From assembly GCA_900637705.1 (NCBI GenBank), contig LR134390.1, positions 1,612,001 to 1,676,000 of the forward strand: a DNA stretch of 64,000 nucleotides. Reading direction: 5' to 3'. Made by a program: the position numbers and the translations under genes. The notes beneath the pieces are model-generated. The model had not been told where the DNA came from and searched no databases. It was given only the letters and a program-made list of their open reading frames with translations. Position 1 is the first letter of the stretch, and each line of letters starts with the position of its first letter. Positions 1 through 10,522 of the stretch are shown here, piece by piece. The DNA comes from Fusobacterium varium (GTDB lineage Bacteria; Fusobacteriota; Fusobacteriia; Fusobacteriales; Fusobacteriaceae).

Positions 1-5
1 AAATA

Positions 6-122
6 TTTGTTATTAATTTTGTTCCTAAAACTAAAAACAGTAAACTCACGTTGTTCAAACATACTGTTTTTTACGTTTTATTCACTTCATTAATTACACA
101 AATATTTCTAATTTCCAAATTC
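6..122 (-). repeat. Dispersed palindromic repeat, copy A
   Basis: This intergenic element shares ordered blocks with the sequence at 47003-47197 when read on the minus strand: a block at 105-122, a block at 59-85 that reads GTGAATAAAACGTAAAAAAC, and a block at 6-24. Its centre, 33-71, forms a hairpin with arms AAAAACAGTA and TACTGTTTTT and could also terminate the neighbouring minus-strand gene. No open reading frame is conserved between copies, so it looks like a non-coding dispersed element. It may continue beyond the left edge of the window. Confidence 0.65.
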
Positions 123-191
123 TTAAAATCTAATCTAGCTTTTTAGTCATCCTTTATCTAAAATTTAATCTAATTGTAGTTCCCTCATTTT

Positions 192-629
192 TTATTTTAC
201 AATATATATAAATTCCTGACATGGATAATCAAATACAGTTATGAGCCTTCCTTCTGAAAAACCAGCTTTTTTATATAATTTTCTGGCATTTTCTCCTTTT
301 TCATCTCCAGCTCTATAAGTAATCACAGTCACTTTGGTTCCTAGTGGAAATAATGAAATAACTTTTTTCACAAGTTTTAATCCTATCCCTTTACTTCTAT
401 GCTCTGGATTTACTGCTAAAAAACTAATTTCTTTTTCTTCATATGAGAAAGCCAAAGCTCCTACTACTTTTTCTCCATCTTTTATTACCAAAGTTTCTTT
501 CTTCTCTATTTTCTCAATTAATATATTTTTATAACATTTTAAATCCAATCCTGGAAAATTTCCACTTACAATTTTTACAAGCTCTATCCAGCTTTTAAAA
601 TCATTCTTTTCTCCAAATACAGCTTCCAT
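192..629 (-). CDS. GNAT-family N-acetyltransferase
   Basis: A single-domain GNAT acetyltransferase of about 145 residues that would transfer acetyl from acetyl-CoA to an unidentified amine; the acceptor cannot be inferred. The acetyl-CoA pyrophosphate-binding loop is visible as HRSKGIG near residues 77-83 after a hydrophobic strand (ISFLAVNP), and a C-terminal RKLYKKAGF segment fits the last helix and strand of the fold. An ATG at 641 is also in frame, but GGAG lies inside its first codons and is correctly spaced for the ATG at 629, which I prefer. It follows the M24 peptidase gene closely and is probably co-transcribed with it. Confidence 0.8.
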   Translation of the reverse strand: MEAVFGEKNDFKSWIELVKIVSGNFPGLDLKCYKNILIEKIEKKETLVIKDGEKVVGALAFSYEEKEISFLAVNPEHRSKGIGLKLVKKVISLFPLGTKVTVITYRAGDEKGENARKLYKKAGFSEGRLITVFDYPCQEFIYIVK

Positions 630-651
630 AATTTTCTCCATTTACTTTAGC

Positions 652-2036
652 TTATTTTTTCATAATTTCTTCTACTTCATAATAGTACTTAGGCATCTTA
701 TCTCCCAATCTTCTTGCACCATCAGCAGTAATTACAAAATCTCCTTCATACCTCATTCCACCAAATCCAAAATATTCCTCTATTTTATCGTAGTTCAAAT
801 ATTCCATAAATTTCCCTGCTGCTTTCCATCTTTTTACAAGTTCTGGAATGAAATATATTCCTGGTTCTATAGTAAATACATATCCTTCTTTTAATACTCT
901 TGCAAGTCTTAAAGATTTTAATCCAAACTGCATATCCCTTGGAAAACTTTCATATCCTACAAGATCTTCTCCCAGATTTTCCATATCATGTACATCTAAT
1001 CCCAGCATATGTCCCAACCCATGTGGGAAAAATACAGCATGAGCTCCAGCTTTTACAGCTTCATCTGCATTACCTTTCATCAATCCTCTTTTTATCATTC
1101 CTTCAGTCAATACTTTTGAAACAGCTAAATGTACATCTTTGTAATTTATTCCTGGTCTTACCATTTCCTCTGCTTTTTCAAACATTTCTATCAATAGAGA
1201 ATACATATCTTTCTGCTTATCACTATATTTTCCATTTACAGGAAAAGCAGTTGTCATATCTCCACAATAACCTTCTTTGCTCTTTGCTCCACAATCAAGA
1301 ACAATCATATCTCCATCTTCTATTGTATTATCATATCCATGATTATGCAGAATATGTCCATTTTTAGTAAATATAGTAAAAAATGAAGTTTCTCCATAAT
1401 ATTTTTTTGTTACAGCTTCTATAGCTGCTACCACTTCATATTCTTTCATTCCAGCTTTTACAGTTTTCATAGCAGTAATATGCATTTCTTTTGTTATATT
1501 AACAGCTTTTTCTATTTCATCAATTTCTATTTGTGATTTTACATTTCTTTGCTCTATTATAGCTTTTATCAAATCTAAAGATGTGTATTCATCATACTTA
1601 AATGGATCCAACTCTAAAGCCTTGCTTAGCTTCATTATATTATCTGCTCTATATTGAGGAATTAAAAGAATTTCTCTTTTATCTTTTTTTAATTGAGCTG
1701 TAAATTTTTCAAACTCTGACATTTCAATAAAATTTTCTATTCCTACTTCTTCTGCATAAGTCTTAAGAAGTTTTTGTTCTCCCATCCACACTATATCATC
1801 TAATGTAAAATCAGTTCCAAATATATATTCCTTGTTATTGTCTATATCTATTACCCCTATCAAACTTGGAATATCCATTCCAAAATAATAAAGAAATGTT
1901 GAATCCTGATTAAAAGAATAACAGTTATCTTTATAATTTCTAGGTGACTCATTATTTCCTGGAAGAATCACTACCCCTTTTCCCAGATTTTTTTAAGTAC
2001 CTCTCTTCTTTGAATATAAATTTCTCTTCCCAGCAT
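652..2036 (-). CDS. M24 aminopeptidase P (X-Pro aminopeptidase), frameshifted
   Basis: A cytoplasmic metallopeptidase expected to release N-terminal residues preceding proline. The C-terminal pita-bread domain shows the metal ligands: two Asp in VLDCGAK and GYCGDMT, His in HGLGHMLG, and Glu in TIEPGIYF and RYEGDF. An AMP_N-type N-terminal domain precedes it. As sequenced, the frame opens only at a GTG (1971). The ATG at 2036, behind an AAGGGGG ribosome site, encodes the missing start (MLGREIYIQRREVLKK) and runs into the domain if one A is added to the seven-A run at 1988-1994 (minus strand). The repaired protein is 461 residues. The deficit is probably a sequencing error. Confidence 0.88.
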
Positions 2037-2066
2037 TTTTCCCCCTTAATTTCTTTTATTTATAAA

Positions 2067-2824
2067 TTAATATCTTATTTTATAATACACCATTCCAATG
2101 TATTCTTTCAAGAGTAATCCCAATTTTTTAAAATTAACATACTTGGGAATGTAATCAAAGAAATTTTCAGTTTCACTTTTTGCCATAAAATCACAAGGAG
2201 CAGGATAAAATATTAATCCCTCCTCTCCTTTATCAAAAGTTTTTACACTTCTAGGCATATGAAATGCTGATGTAATTAATACTGCCTTTTTTTCCTTTGC
2301 CTCTTCCATCATCTTTTTTATATATACAGCATTTTCTTTTGTATTTCTGCTTTTTTCCTCTATTACAATATCTTCAGCTGGAACTCCTAACCCTATCAGT
2401 TCTCTCTTGTACACAGAACTTTCACTTTCTTTATTTTGAAGTGGTGTTCCACCAGATACATATATTTTTTAGGATATTTATTATAAAACTGTGCTGTTTT
2501 CATTATTCTTGTATTGGCTCCCTCTGCTGGTACATTTCCCCCAGCACTATTTGGAATTATTCCTCCTCCTAGAAGAATATAAACATCTGCATCTCGTAAT
2601 TTTACTGTTGATATTAATGGATATTCGCTCTCCAATTTAAAAAGAAATCTATCTATAAAAAAATCACTTGTTCCTAAATAAGTTCCAATTCCAATTAAAA
2701 TTAAAATAATTCCAAATTTTATCTTCCTATTAAGTATATTTTTTAATCCTATATAAAGAAAAATTAAAATAAATGGTAATGGTGACAATAATGTCGATGA
2801 GATTATTTTTTCAAGAATAAACAT
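2067..2824 (-). CDS. YdcF/SanA-like DUF218 membrane protein, frameshifted
   Basis: A member of the DUF218 (YdcF/SanA/ElyC) family, proteins linked to envelope maintenance whose reaction is not settled. Two or three hydrophobic segments fill the first ~60 residues, followed by the family landmarks LLGGGIIPN, a SRNTKENA segment and SAFHMPRS. The reading frame breaks at a six-A run (2465-2470). Adding one A joins both halves through KKIYVSGGTPLQNK, the expected glycine-rich strand, giving 252 residues. It lies upstream of the M24 peptidase gene on the same strand, 30 bp away, and may head that operon. Confidence 0.85.
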
Positions 2825-2912
2825 ACACTTCTCCTCTATATCAAAGTTCTTTATTATATATTACTATAATTTGTTGAAAAATAAAAGGATTTTTAAAATT
2901 TTGTCTAATAAC

Positions 2913-2952
2913 TGTAAAGTGTAGGGGAAAATCAATTAATATATACTTTACA
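2913..2952. promoter_or_regulatory. Inverted repeat in the autotransporter leader
   Basis: A perfect 8-bp inverted repeat, TGTAAAGT at 2913-2920 and ACTTTACA at 2945-2952, sits directly upstream of the AAGGAG ribosome site of the autotransporter gene. It could be a protein-binding operator or, if transcribed, a leader hairpin next to the ribosome site. No clear -35/-10 pair could be assigned around it. Confidence 0.35.
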
Positions 2953-2963
2953 AGGAGAGAAAA

Positions 2964-5324
2964 ATGAAAAAATATCTATTAATTTTCATATTTCTTGGTA
3001 TGTACTTAAATAGTTCTGCTGAAGAAAATGAAAGTATAACTAATTCAGACACAATCTACAACGGTATAACAGGAACTGCCCATACAGATATATTGAATAC
3101 TGGTACTATAAAAAATGACGGCTCCCATGGAATAACTGGTTCTTCATTTTCTTTAATACAAAATTTTGGTACTATAAAAAATAATGGTGACTATGGAATT
3201 GATGTATCTGGTGATTCAGTAATAGTTAATGGAAATGGTGGTAAAATTTCCAATAATGGAAGTTTTGGAATAAGACTTATTGATGGGAAAAAGGTATCTA
3301 ATCTTGGAATAATCAACAATAAAGGAGAATATGGAATCACTGCCTATTCTACTAAAGAAGCTATAAATGAAAAAAGTGGAATAATCTCCAATGATGGAAA
3401 TACAGGTTTCTATATACATAACAGTACTGGTACGAATGATGGAACTATTTCCAATAGTGGAAATTATGGATTCACAATTGATTCTGACAGTAAGGGAGTA
3501 AATAATGGTATCATCGCTAATAAAGGAAAATTTGGTGTAGCTGTATACAATAGTATATTTATAAATTCTGCTGCTGGTGAAATAAAAAATGGCTCAAGTT
3601 ATGGACTTGCAATACAAAATGGAGGGTATGGAGAAAATTATGGTATAATTGCCAATAAAGGAAATGTTGGTGTTTCTGTAAGTAATTCTTCTTCTTTTGT
3701 AAATCATGGGACAATAGAACAGGAAGGAGAAATTGCTATCCTCATGGGAAATGGAAATAATACTTTAGAACTTGGTACTGCCTCTAAAATAAAGGGAATA
3801 GTAGAAGGAAATAAAGGTACTGATACTCTTATTTTATCTGAAACTCCATCTACAGAAAAGCCTCTTACTAATGGTACAGTTGATTTTACTATTCAAAACT
3901 TTTCCAATATAGCAATAAAATCAGGAACATGGAATCTAAATAAAGATATGGTTCTTGTAGTCCCTGATAAATTTAGAAACAATCCATCTTCTGTTTCTAT
4001 GCCTCCTATATCAAAAGAAAAGTTACATGGAACTTTTATTATTAATTCTGGTATAAAATTAACATTAAATATACAGGTAAGTGATCTTCTTACTCCTACA
4101 TTAAGTACTGGCAAACTTATCAATAATGGTACAATTAATGAAAGACCTATCGATTCATTATATGTAACAAATGATACTGTAATTAAAATACCCACTATCT
4201 ACATCAAAGATAATAATAACAGCAGTATAGGAAAAATAGATGTGACAAATGTTGCTGAAGGCTGGCTTGGAAATTATGAATATGATAAAGAGAATGGAAT
4301 ATTATACCTTATTCTAAATAAAAAATCTGACAATCCTGCTCCTGATAATAATATAGTTGGTGGCTTTTATGACTCTGTTTATAATTACCCAAAATCTAAT
4401 ATTCATGAAATTAATAATATGGAAGCTAGAGAAAGAAATTATTCTTTAAATAGAGAATTTAATTTCAATCCTAATTTGAATGTTCAATCTGCTGAGCTTA
4501 TTACATCTTATGGTAAATATTATGGAAATTCTTATCACCCTGCTTATTCATATAGATCATATGGTTTCAATGGACAGTCCATTTTTCCTTGGAATAATTT
4601 TACTTTTGGTTTAAATTATGGTTATATAGGAAGCAAAGCTGATTTCAAAGATAAAGGAAGCAGTACAGAAAATATTGATTCATTTACATTGATTGGAAGT
4701 ATTTCCTATCTTCAAAACAACTGGCTGAATATTTTTCAAACAGGATTAGGATACTCTCGTCATGATTTAAAGAGAAGAATATTGGACAGAGAAGATAATT
4801 ATAATAAAAGAGAAATAGATGGAAAATTTAATTCCTTTCTTACTTCTTTTGGTTGGGAAACTGGATATATCCTATCTGGAAATAATAAAAAAAATTATGT
4901 ATATCCTTATGCTGGATTAGATTATATCTGGAATAAAGATCAGGGATACAATGAAAAACAGGATACAATTGCTGATGAAGATAATTATGCATTAAATGTT
5001 AAAAAAAATACATCTCCATCTCTTATTTCTAAAGCTGGGGTAAAATACAAATATAATATTTCTGAATATTGGAATATTAATGGTGATTTTACATGGTATC
5101 ATTCAAGTAAAAAACCTAGAAATACTCATGCTGATTTTATTTTTAAACCTGATGTACATTATACAATACCTGCATTAAAAGTATCAAAAGATACAGAAGT
5201 TATAAATATAAATGCTTCATATACTACAAAAACTCTTTTAGAATATAACATTGGACTTCATGGTTTAATTAATAGAAATCATTTTGAATCCTCTCTTTCT
5301 TTAGGAATAAAATATACATTTTAA
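2964..5324 (+). CDS. Type V autotransporter with Asn/Gly-rich repeat passenger
   Basis: A 786-residue outer-membrane autotransporter, likely a surface adhesin or related factor. A signal peptide (KKYLLIFIFLGMYLNSSA) is followed by a passenger, roughly residues 20-480, built from about ten repeats of the pattern N-x-G-x-I-x-N-x-G-x-x-G-I, typical of a beta-helix. The last ~260 residues have the alternating aromatic/polar pattern of a C-terminal beta-barrel and end in a terminal phenylalanine (KYTF), as outer-membrane proteins do. AAGGAG precedes the ATG. It is transcribed alone, and no substrate or receptor can be inferred. The family is clear from architecture; the function is not. Confidence 0.85.
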   Translation: MKKYLLIFIFLGMYLNSSAEENESITNSDTIYNGITGTAHTDILNTGTIKNDGSHGITGSSFSLIQNFGTIKNNGDYGIDVSGDSVIVNGNGGKISNNGSFGIRLIDGKKVSNLGIINNKGEYGITAYSTKEAINEKSGIISNDGNTGFYIHNSTGTNDGTISNSGNYGFTIDSDSKGVNNGIIANKGKFGVAVYNSIFINSAAGEIKNGSSYGLAIQNGGYGENYGIIANKGNVGVSVSNSSSFVNHGTIEQEGEIAILMGNGNNTLELGTASKIKGIVEGNKGTDTLILSETPSTEKPLTNGTVDFTIQNFSNIAIKSGTWNLNKDMVLVVPDKFRNNPSSVSMPPISKEKLHGTFIINSGIKLTLNIQVSDLLTPTLSTGKLINNGTINERPIDSLYVTNDTVIKIPTIYIKDNNNSSIGKIDVTNVAEGWLGNYEYDKENGILYLILNKKSDNPAPDNNIVGGFYDSVYNYPKSNIHEINNMEARERNYSLNREFNFNPNLNVQSAELITSYGKYYGNSYHPAYSYRSYGFNGQSIFPWNNFTFGLNYGYIGSKADFKDKGSSTENIDSFTLIGSISYLQNNWLNIFQTGLGYSRHDLKRRILDREDNYNKREIDGKFNSFLTSFGWETGYILSGNNKKNYVYPYAGLDYIWNKDQGYNEKQDTIADEDNYALNVKKNTSPSLISKAGVKYKYNISEYWNINGDFTWYHSSKKPRNTHADFIFKPDVHYTIPALKVSKDTEVININASYTTKTLLEYNIGLHGLINRNHFESSLSLGIKYTF

Positions 5325-5413
5325 TTAAAAATAGCTGTTACATACTTAAAATACAGCACCTAAAAAATGAGTTCACTATATTCCAAATAGTTTAAAAAAA
5401 TACTGAAAAGAAA

Positions 5414-5465
5414 AAGGAGTTGTTCCAATAAATGATTAAAAATCATCAATTTGCAACAACCCCTT
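5414..5465 (-). terminator. Long-stem terminator, shared sequence family
   Basis: A roughly 24-bp imperfect stem (arms around GTTGTT and AACAAC, loop near AAAA) lies 78 bp past the stop of the EF-G-like gene; on the minus strand it is followed by CCTTTTTCTTTTC. Nearly the same sequence, in the same orientation relative to its gene, recurs at 30527-30579. Confidence 0.7.
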
Positions 5466-5542
5466 ATTTATATTTATAAAATATATTCCATTTTTATGTC
5501 AGCTTCTTCATTTTTATACTGAAATAATTACTGCCAATGACA

Positions 5543-7602
5543 TTATACTTTTCTGCTTTCAATTATTTTCTTAGCCAATACTTCTGGTACTTCTTCATAT
5601 CTTGCAAATTCAAATCTATAATGTCCTCTTCCTTGAGTCATAGCTCTAAGATCAAGAGCATATTTTAATATTTCAGCTTGAGGAACTTCTACATTCAATA
5701 CTTGTTCTCCATATTGATTAGGCTCCATTCCCAGTATTCTTCCTCTACGTTTATTCATATCTCCCATTACATCTCCCATGTAACTTTCAGGAACTACAAT
5801 TTCAAGCTTCATTATAGGTTCCAAAAGAACTGGGTTTGCCAATTCCATACCTTTTCTAAATGCAAGTATAGCTGCCTGTTTAAAAGATATTTCATTAGAA
5901 TCTACTGGGTGGTATGACCCATCAAATATAGTTGCTTTAAAATTAATAACAGGATATCCTGCAAGTATTCCTTTTTCTTTTGCTTCAAGAAGTCCTTTTT
6001 CTACTGCTGGCATATATGTTTTAGGAACTACTCCTCCTTTTACTTCATCTACAAATTCAAATTCATTTTTACATGGTTCAAATTTGATATGAACATCTCC
6101 ATATTGACCTGCTCCACCAGATTGTTTTTTATGTTTTCCTTGAACAGATGTTGTTCCTTTTATTGTTTCACGATAAGATACAACTGGGTCAGTAAGTACA
6201 GCGTGCACTCCAAATTTATTTTTTATTTTACAAAGAATTACATATAAATGTTTTTCTCCCTGTCCTCCAATCAGCAGCTGCTTAGTTTCAGAATTTCTGT
6301 ACATAACAAATGTAGGATCTTCCTCCATCATTCTTTGGAGGCAAGTACTCAATTTTTCATCATCAGCTTTTTGAGCAGGTTCCACACTTGAATATAGACA
6401 AGCTTCTGGAAGTTCTATACTGTCATAAACTATAGGTTTATCTTTATCACAAAGTGTGTCCCCAGTCTGAGTAAACTGAAGTTTAGTTGTAGCTCCAATA
6501 TCTCCTGCTACAAGCTCTTGTGCTTCTTCCTGTTTATTTCCTCTTAAATATATAATCTGAGCTATTCTTTCTTTCTTATTTTTATTAGAATTCAATACCT
6601 CTGTATCTTTCTTTAATGTTCCTGAATTAATTTTAAACAATGATATTTTTCCAATGAATGGGTCAACAAGAGTTTTAAAAACTATTGCTGAGAAAGGTTC
6701 ATCTTTAGATATCTTTCTGACTTCTGGCTCTCCAGTAACAGGATTAGTTCCAATTCTCTCTCCATTAAACATTTCAGTTGGTGTAGGCATATAATCAGAT
6801 ATCATTTTAAATAAAGTATGAACCCCTATTCCTTGTATAGCTGATCCCACTATTACAGGAACTACATCTCCTGAAACCACTCCTTTATGTAGTCCTGCTT
6901 TTATCTCTTCCAAAGTAAATTCTTCTCCATTAAAATATTTATCCATTAATACTTCATCAGTTTCTGCTACAGCTTCAAGAAGTAGACTTCTTACCTCTGA
7001 TATATCTAAATCTTCAGGTATAGGTCCATCTACACATTCTACACCATTGAATATTCTTCCTATTAATTCTACTACATTTACAAATCCTTTAAACTCTTCT
7101 TTATCACCAATTGGTACACAGAAAGGAGCAATTTTCTTTCCAAATTTTTCTTTCATTTCACGTAGCAATTTCTCATAATTAATATATCCCTTATCCATTT
7201 TATTAATAAAAATTATTCTTGGAAGCTTTTTTCTTCTAATATTCTCCATGCTTTTTCAGTTCCTACTTCTACTCCTGATGTAGCATCCATTACTATAACT
7301 GCACTTCCTGAAACTCTTACTGCTGAGTATACTTCACCAGAAAAATCAAAATATCCTGGAGTATCTAGAAAATTATATTTACAATTACCATATTCTACAG
7401 GAACTATTGAAGTATTTATTGAAAACAGTCTACGAGTTTCTTCTTTGTCAAAGTCAGATACTGTTGTTCCTTCTTCTACAGATCCCATTTTATTTGTAAA
7501 TTTAGAAATATACAGTAAAGCTTCTGTAAGAGTAGTTTTTCCACTTCCTCTATGTCCTAAAAGAGATATATTTCTTATGTTGCTTGTTTCAAAGTTTCTC
7601 AT
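5543..7602 (-). CDS. Elongation factor G paralogue (EF-G-like GTPase), frameshifted
   Basis: A translational GTPase of 686 residues after repair, resembling the shorter EF-G-like paralogues rather than canonical FusA. The G domain shows P-loop GHRGSGKTTL, DTPGYFDF and NKMD. Domains II-V follow, including the QYGDVHIKFEP and GRGHYRFEF regions typical of domains IV and V. The frame breaks at a six-A run (7227-7232); adding one A restores LEEKKLPRIIFINKMD, the canonical G4 strand. No ribosomal or str-operon neighbours are present, which fits an accessory paralogue. Its cellular role (ribosome rescue, recycling or regulation) cannot be read from sequence. Confidence 0.88.
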
Positions 7603-7835
7603 AATTATGCCCCCTTATTGTTTTGGAAAGTTCTTTCTGATATTTTACTTCTAATTCATTGTACTATTGTATATAGCTAATAAATCTCGATTAGTCAATA
7701 GGTAAATTTAAATTTATTTTAAAAACTCTCTTACATATATTTCAAACATTTCTGAAAATTTATATTTTTAGAAATATAAGTTAAAATTTTTCTATATATT
7801 GAGTTTATATTTTTTTTAATAGTTATTGCTTAAAA

Positions 7836-7865
7836 TTGACTTTTGTTCATAAGTTCATGTATAAT
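7836..7865 (+). promoter_or_regulatory. Promoter of the second acetyltransferase operon
   Basis: TTGACT at 7836-7841 and TATAAT at 7860-7865 with an 18-bp spacer, 48 bp before the start codon. The rest of the 310-bp gap from 7603 is AT-rich leader and promoter sequence between divergent genes, and I see nothing else in it. Confidence 0.65.
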
Positions 7866-7912
7866 ATATTAAAATAAGTGTTATACTTATACTATTCTTT
7901 CAGGAGGGAAAA

Positions 7913-8415
7913 ATGGAAAAGTTTCAGACAAAATTAGATGGTTTTACTATAAGGTTTGCAACTGAGGAAGAGTGTCCTCTTATTTTAAAATTTATAAAAG
8001 AACTTGCTGATTATGAAAATCTTTTAAATGAAGTGGTAGCAACTGAGGAGATATTAAGAGAATCTATATTTGTGAATAAAAAGGCTCAAGTAGTTTTTGG
8101 TGAATTAAATGGTGAACCTGTAAGTTTTGCACTTTTCTTTAATAATTTTTCAACTTTTTAGGAAGAGCAGGAGTATACCTTGAAGACCTCTATGTTAAGC
8201 CTGAATACAGAAACAAGGGAATAGGAAAAATTATGCTTTCTTTTTTAGGAAAAGTAGCAAAAGATAATAATTATGGTAGAGTAGAATGGTGGTGCCTTGA
8301 CTGGAATAAATCATCTATTGAATTCTATAAAAAAATGGGAGCTATTCCTATGGACGAATGGACAGTATTTAGAGTTACAGGAGAAAACTTAGATAAACTG
8401 GCAGGAGAATTTTAA
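7913..8415 (+). CDS. GNAT acetyltransferase, frameshifted
   Basis: A diamine/spermidine-acetyltransferase-like GNAT protein of 167 residues after repair. The N-terminal half has the IRFATEEE strand and the LADYE segment often seen in this subgroup. The C-terminal half carries the acetyl-CoA loop EYRNKGIG, then WWCLDWN and FYKKMGA. The frame stops at a five-T run (8155-8159); one more T gives [17 protein letters not shown] without interruption. A GGAGG site precedes the ATG, and the stop codon overlaps the start of the next gene (TAATG). The substrate is unproven. Confidence 0.85.
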
Positions 8416-8828
8416 TGGAAATAAAAACAGCAGAAGAATTAATGAGAGCAAGATATAATGCCTATGTTACAGGAGATATAGAATTTATTAAAAATACTCA
8501 TGATCCTGATAATATGAGTGGCATAGATTGGGCTGAATCTGAAAAATGGTCTAGAGAATCAGAATGGCTGGGACTTGAAATTGTAAATACTGAAAAAGGG
8601 ACTGAAAATGATAATGATGGAATAGTTGAATTTAAAGCTACATATAAAGAAAATGGAAAAACTGTGATTCATCATGAAAAAAGTTACTTTGTAAAAAAGA
8701 ATGGTAAATGGTATTACCAAAAATGGCTTCCTTTACAGGGAACTATTATAAATGAAAATAAAATAGGACGAAATGACCCATGCCCTTGTGGAAGTGGAAA
8801 AAAATATAAAAAATGCTGTGGAAAATAA
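8415..8828 (+). CDS. YchJ-like protein with C-terminal SEC-C zinc motif
   Basis: A 137-residue protein joining an NTF2-like YchJ domain (residues ~1-110, with the early [11 protein letters not shown] and [10 protein letters not shown] segments) to a SEC-C zinc-binding tail [13 protein letters not shown]. In other proteins this tail binds zinc and mediates protein contacts, as at the end of SecA. Its start overlaps the stop of the acetyltransferase gene, so the two are translationally coupled. The domain calls are solid but the biochemical role is unknown. Confidence 0.85.
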   Translation: MEIKTAEELMRARYNAYVTGDIEFIKNTHDPDNMSGIDWAESEKWSRESEWLGLEIVNTEKGTENDNDGIVEFKATYKENGKTVIHHEKSYFVKKNGKWYYQKWLPLQGTIINENKIGRNDPCPCGSGKKYKKCCGK

Positions 8829-8891
8829 AGCTATATGATAACATCTGGGGAAGATTTGTAAAACATATAACTTTAGTAGGAGGAAAACAAA

Positions 8892-9257
8892 ATGAAAAAA
8901 ACATTATTAGGTATGTTTTGTCTTTTATCTGCAGTTGCTTTTGCTGGTGATTTTGATAGAGAGGAGCATATATTAGCTGGTGAAATTTATAAAAATTTTC
9001 CTGTTCTTGAGGCTGGTAAAAAAATAATTATAAAAGAAATTGATGTAGATATTGAAGATGACAAAGCTGTAGAAGTAGATGTTGAATTTGCTGTAGGTTC
9101 AGAAGTAAACATTGGAAGTTATGATGTCTATGCACAAAAAATCAGTGCAGAAATAAATAGAAGTATAAAATCTACAATAGGAAATGATTTTAAACTTATA
9201 AAACTTGAACTGGATACTTCAGGCATCAAAAATGATAAAAAAATATATAGATACTAA
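8892..9257 (+). CDS. Small secreted protein of unknown function
   Basis: A 121-residue protein with a clean signal peptide ending AVAFA before GDFD, so it should be exported to the periplasm or beyond. The mature part is acidic and strand-rich, with the repeated theme EIDVDIEDDKAVEVDVEF, and has no cysteines or recognisable catalytic motif. It has an AGGAGGA ribosome site and is followed 39 bp later by another exported protein, suggesting a small envelope operon. I do not recognise the family. Confidence 0.75.
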   Translation: MKKTLLGMFCLLSAVAFAGDFDREEHILAGEIYKNFPVLEAGKKIIIKEIDVDIEDDKAVEVDVEFAVGSEVNIGSYDVYAQKISAEINRSIKSTIGNDFKLIKLELDTSGIKNDKKIYRY

Positions 9258-9296
9258 TCTTTTTTTGAATTATATAAAAACCAAAAGGGGCAAGAT

Positions 9297-9788
9297 ATGA
9301 AAAAAATTGTATCACTTATTTTTTTGTTGCTTTCAGTTGTAAGTTTTTCTGAAAGATTAGTAATAAACCCTAAACTCTACATAGATTCTGGTATTATTTT
9401 TATCAATGGAGAAGCTGATGCCTATACTGGAACTCTTGTAACTAAAGATGAAGAAGGGCGTTTATTAAGTTCAGTTGATTATAAAAATGGCAGATTAAAT
9501 GGAAAAGCTGTCTTTTATTACCCATCTGGCTGTATAGAATATTTAGCTGAATTTGTAGATGAAAAACCATTATCTATAACTTTGTATTACACGAATGGTA
9601 ATATATATCAAAAAAGATATATAGATCAAAATAATAATGAAATTCTAGAAGAATACTATCTTAATGGAGAAAAAGCTAAAGAATATATATCAAAAAATGA
9701 AGCTATCCTTTGGAATAACATATATTATTCCAGTGGCAATATAAAAAAAGATGAATTTAGCGATCCAGAGTTTGAAGTCTTAGAATAA
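9297..9788 (+). CDS. Secreted protein with MORN-variant repeats
   Basis: A 163-residue exported protein (signal peptide through VVSFS) with degenerate repeats of the bacterial YwqK/MORN_2 type: an alternating tyrosine/glycine pattern such as YKNGRLNGKAVFYYPSG and YYTNGNIYQKRY. Such repeats form beta hairpins and are common in fusobacterial envelope proteins; no enzymatic function is implied. It follows another secreted protein and ends at a clear intrinsic terminator. A longer repeat relative is encoded at 29641. Confidence 0.75.
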   Translation: MKKIVSLIFLLLSVVSFSERLVINPKLYIDSGIIFINGEADAYTGTLVTKDEEGRLLSSVDYKNGRLNGKAVFYYPSGCIEYLAEFVDEKPLSITLYYTNGNIYQKRYIDQNNNEILEEYYLNGEKAKEYISKNEAILWNNIYYSSGNIKKDEFSDPEFEVLE

Positions 9789-9796
9789 AATTAAAG

Positions 9797-9829
9797 AGCT
9801 GGCTTGAATATGCCAGCTTTTTTATTTTT
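9797..9829 (+). terminator. Intrinsic terminator
   Basis: AGCTGGC and GCCAGCT form a 7-bp stem around an 8-base loop, followed by a T-run. It sits just after the stop of the MORN-variant gene. Confidence 0.85.
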
Positions 9830-10011
9830 CTTCTATTAGTTACTATTCAACCTATTTATACCAGATATACCAGGCAACTGGAACGAAATTTAAAAACTTC
9901 TAATTTTTAAATTTATTATTGAATGATTTTTTTTAATATTTTTTCTTTACTCTCTAATTTAAATTTTGTAATATTATTTCTAAAAAAGTTGAAATAACCT
10001 CAATATTCCCT

Positions 10012-10314
10012 TTATTCAGTATAATTCCATTGATACTTTTTTAAGTCTACATGAGTTTTATTTTTTAAAACAACCCCTTCTTTCTGCAGCAAAAATCCTT
10101 GTGTACTCCACCCAGGAACAAGTCGTCCAGCATGATTAACTACCCTATGGCAAGGATATTCTCCATAATACTCTGCCATACTGAGAACTTTTCCTACAAG
10201 TCTTGCATTTTTATCTTTCCCTATTAGCTTCGCTATTTGTCCATAAGTAGCAACACGACCTTCTGGAATTTCATCTACCACAGAAAGTATTTCGTAAATT
10301 AAATCTTCATGCAA
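10012..10314 (-). CDS. O6-alkylguanine-DNA alkyltransferase (MGMT family)
   Basis: A 100-residue protein equal to the catalytic DNA-binding domain of Ada/Ogt-type alkyltransferases, without the N-terminal domain. It shows the helix region GRVATYGQIA and the active-site motif PCHRVV. The cysteine is present, so it is an alkyltransferase candidate rather than an alkyltransferase-like protein, which would have Trp there. It would remove alkyl groups from O6 of guanine in a single-turnover reaction. It is transcribed alone. Confidence 0.85.
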   Translation of the reverse strand: MHEDLIYEILSVVDEIPEGRVATYGQIAKLIGKDKNARLVGKVLSMAEYYGEYPCHRVVNHAGRLVPGWSTQGFLLQKEGVVLKNKTHVDLKKYQWNYTE

Positions 10315-10522
10315 AATTTATTTCACCTCTTTAATTATCCATATCTAATATTTTTATAAAAGAATTCCCTATCTAACCTACTTTATTTCTCCCACATTTC
10401 TTTTTAATATTATTATAACATAATCTATATTTAAAATCTTGCCGTATTCAAACATAATATTCAACTGATTATAACACAGAAAATTTTAGTTAAATTATTA
10501 TATAACAATTTTATATTGACCT

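Noticed and set aside
900-1367. Long plus-strand open frame opposite the M24 peptidase gene
   Set aside because: It is a shadow of the peptidase codons: Leu/His/Gln-rich, no ribosome site and no recognisable domain.
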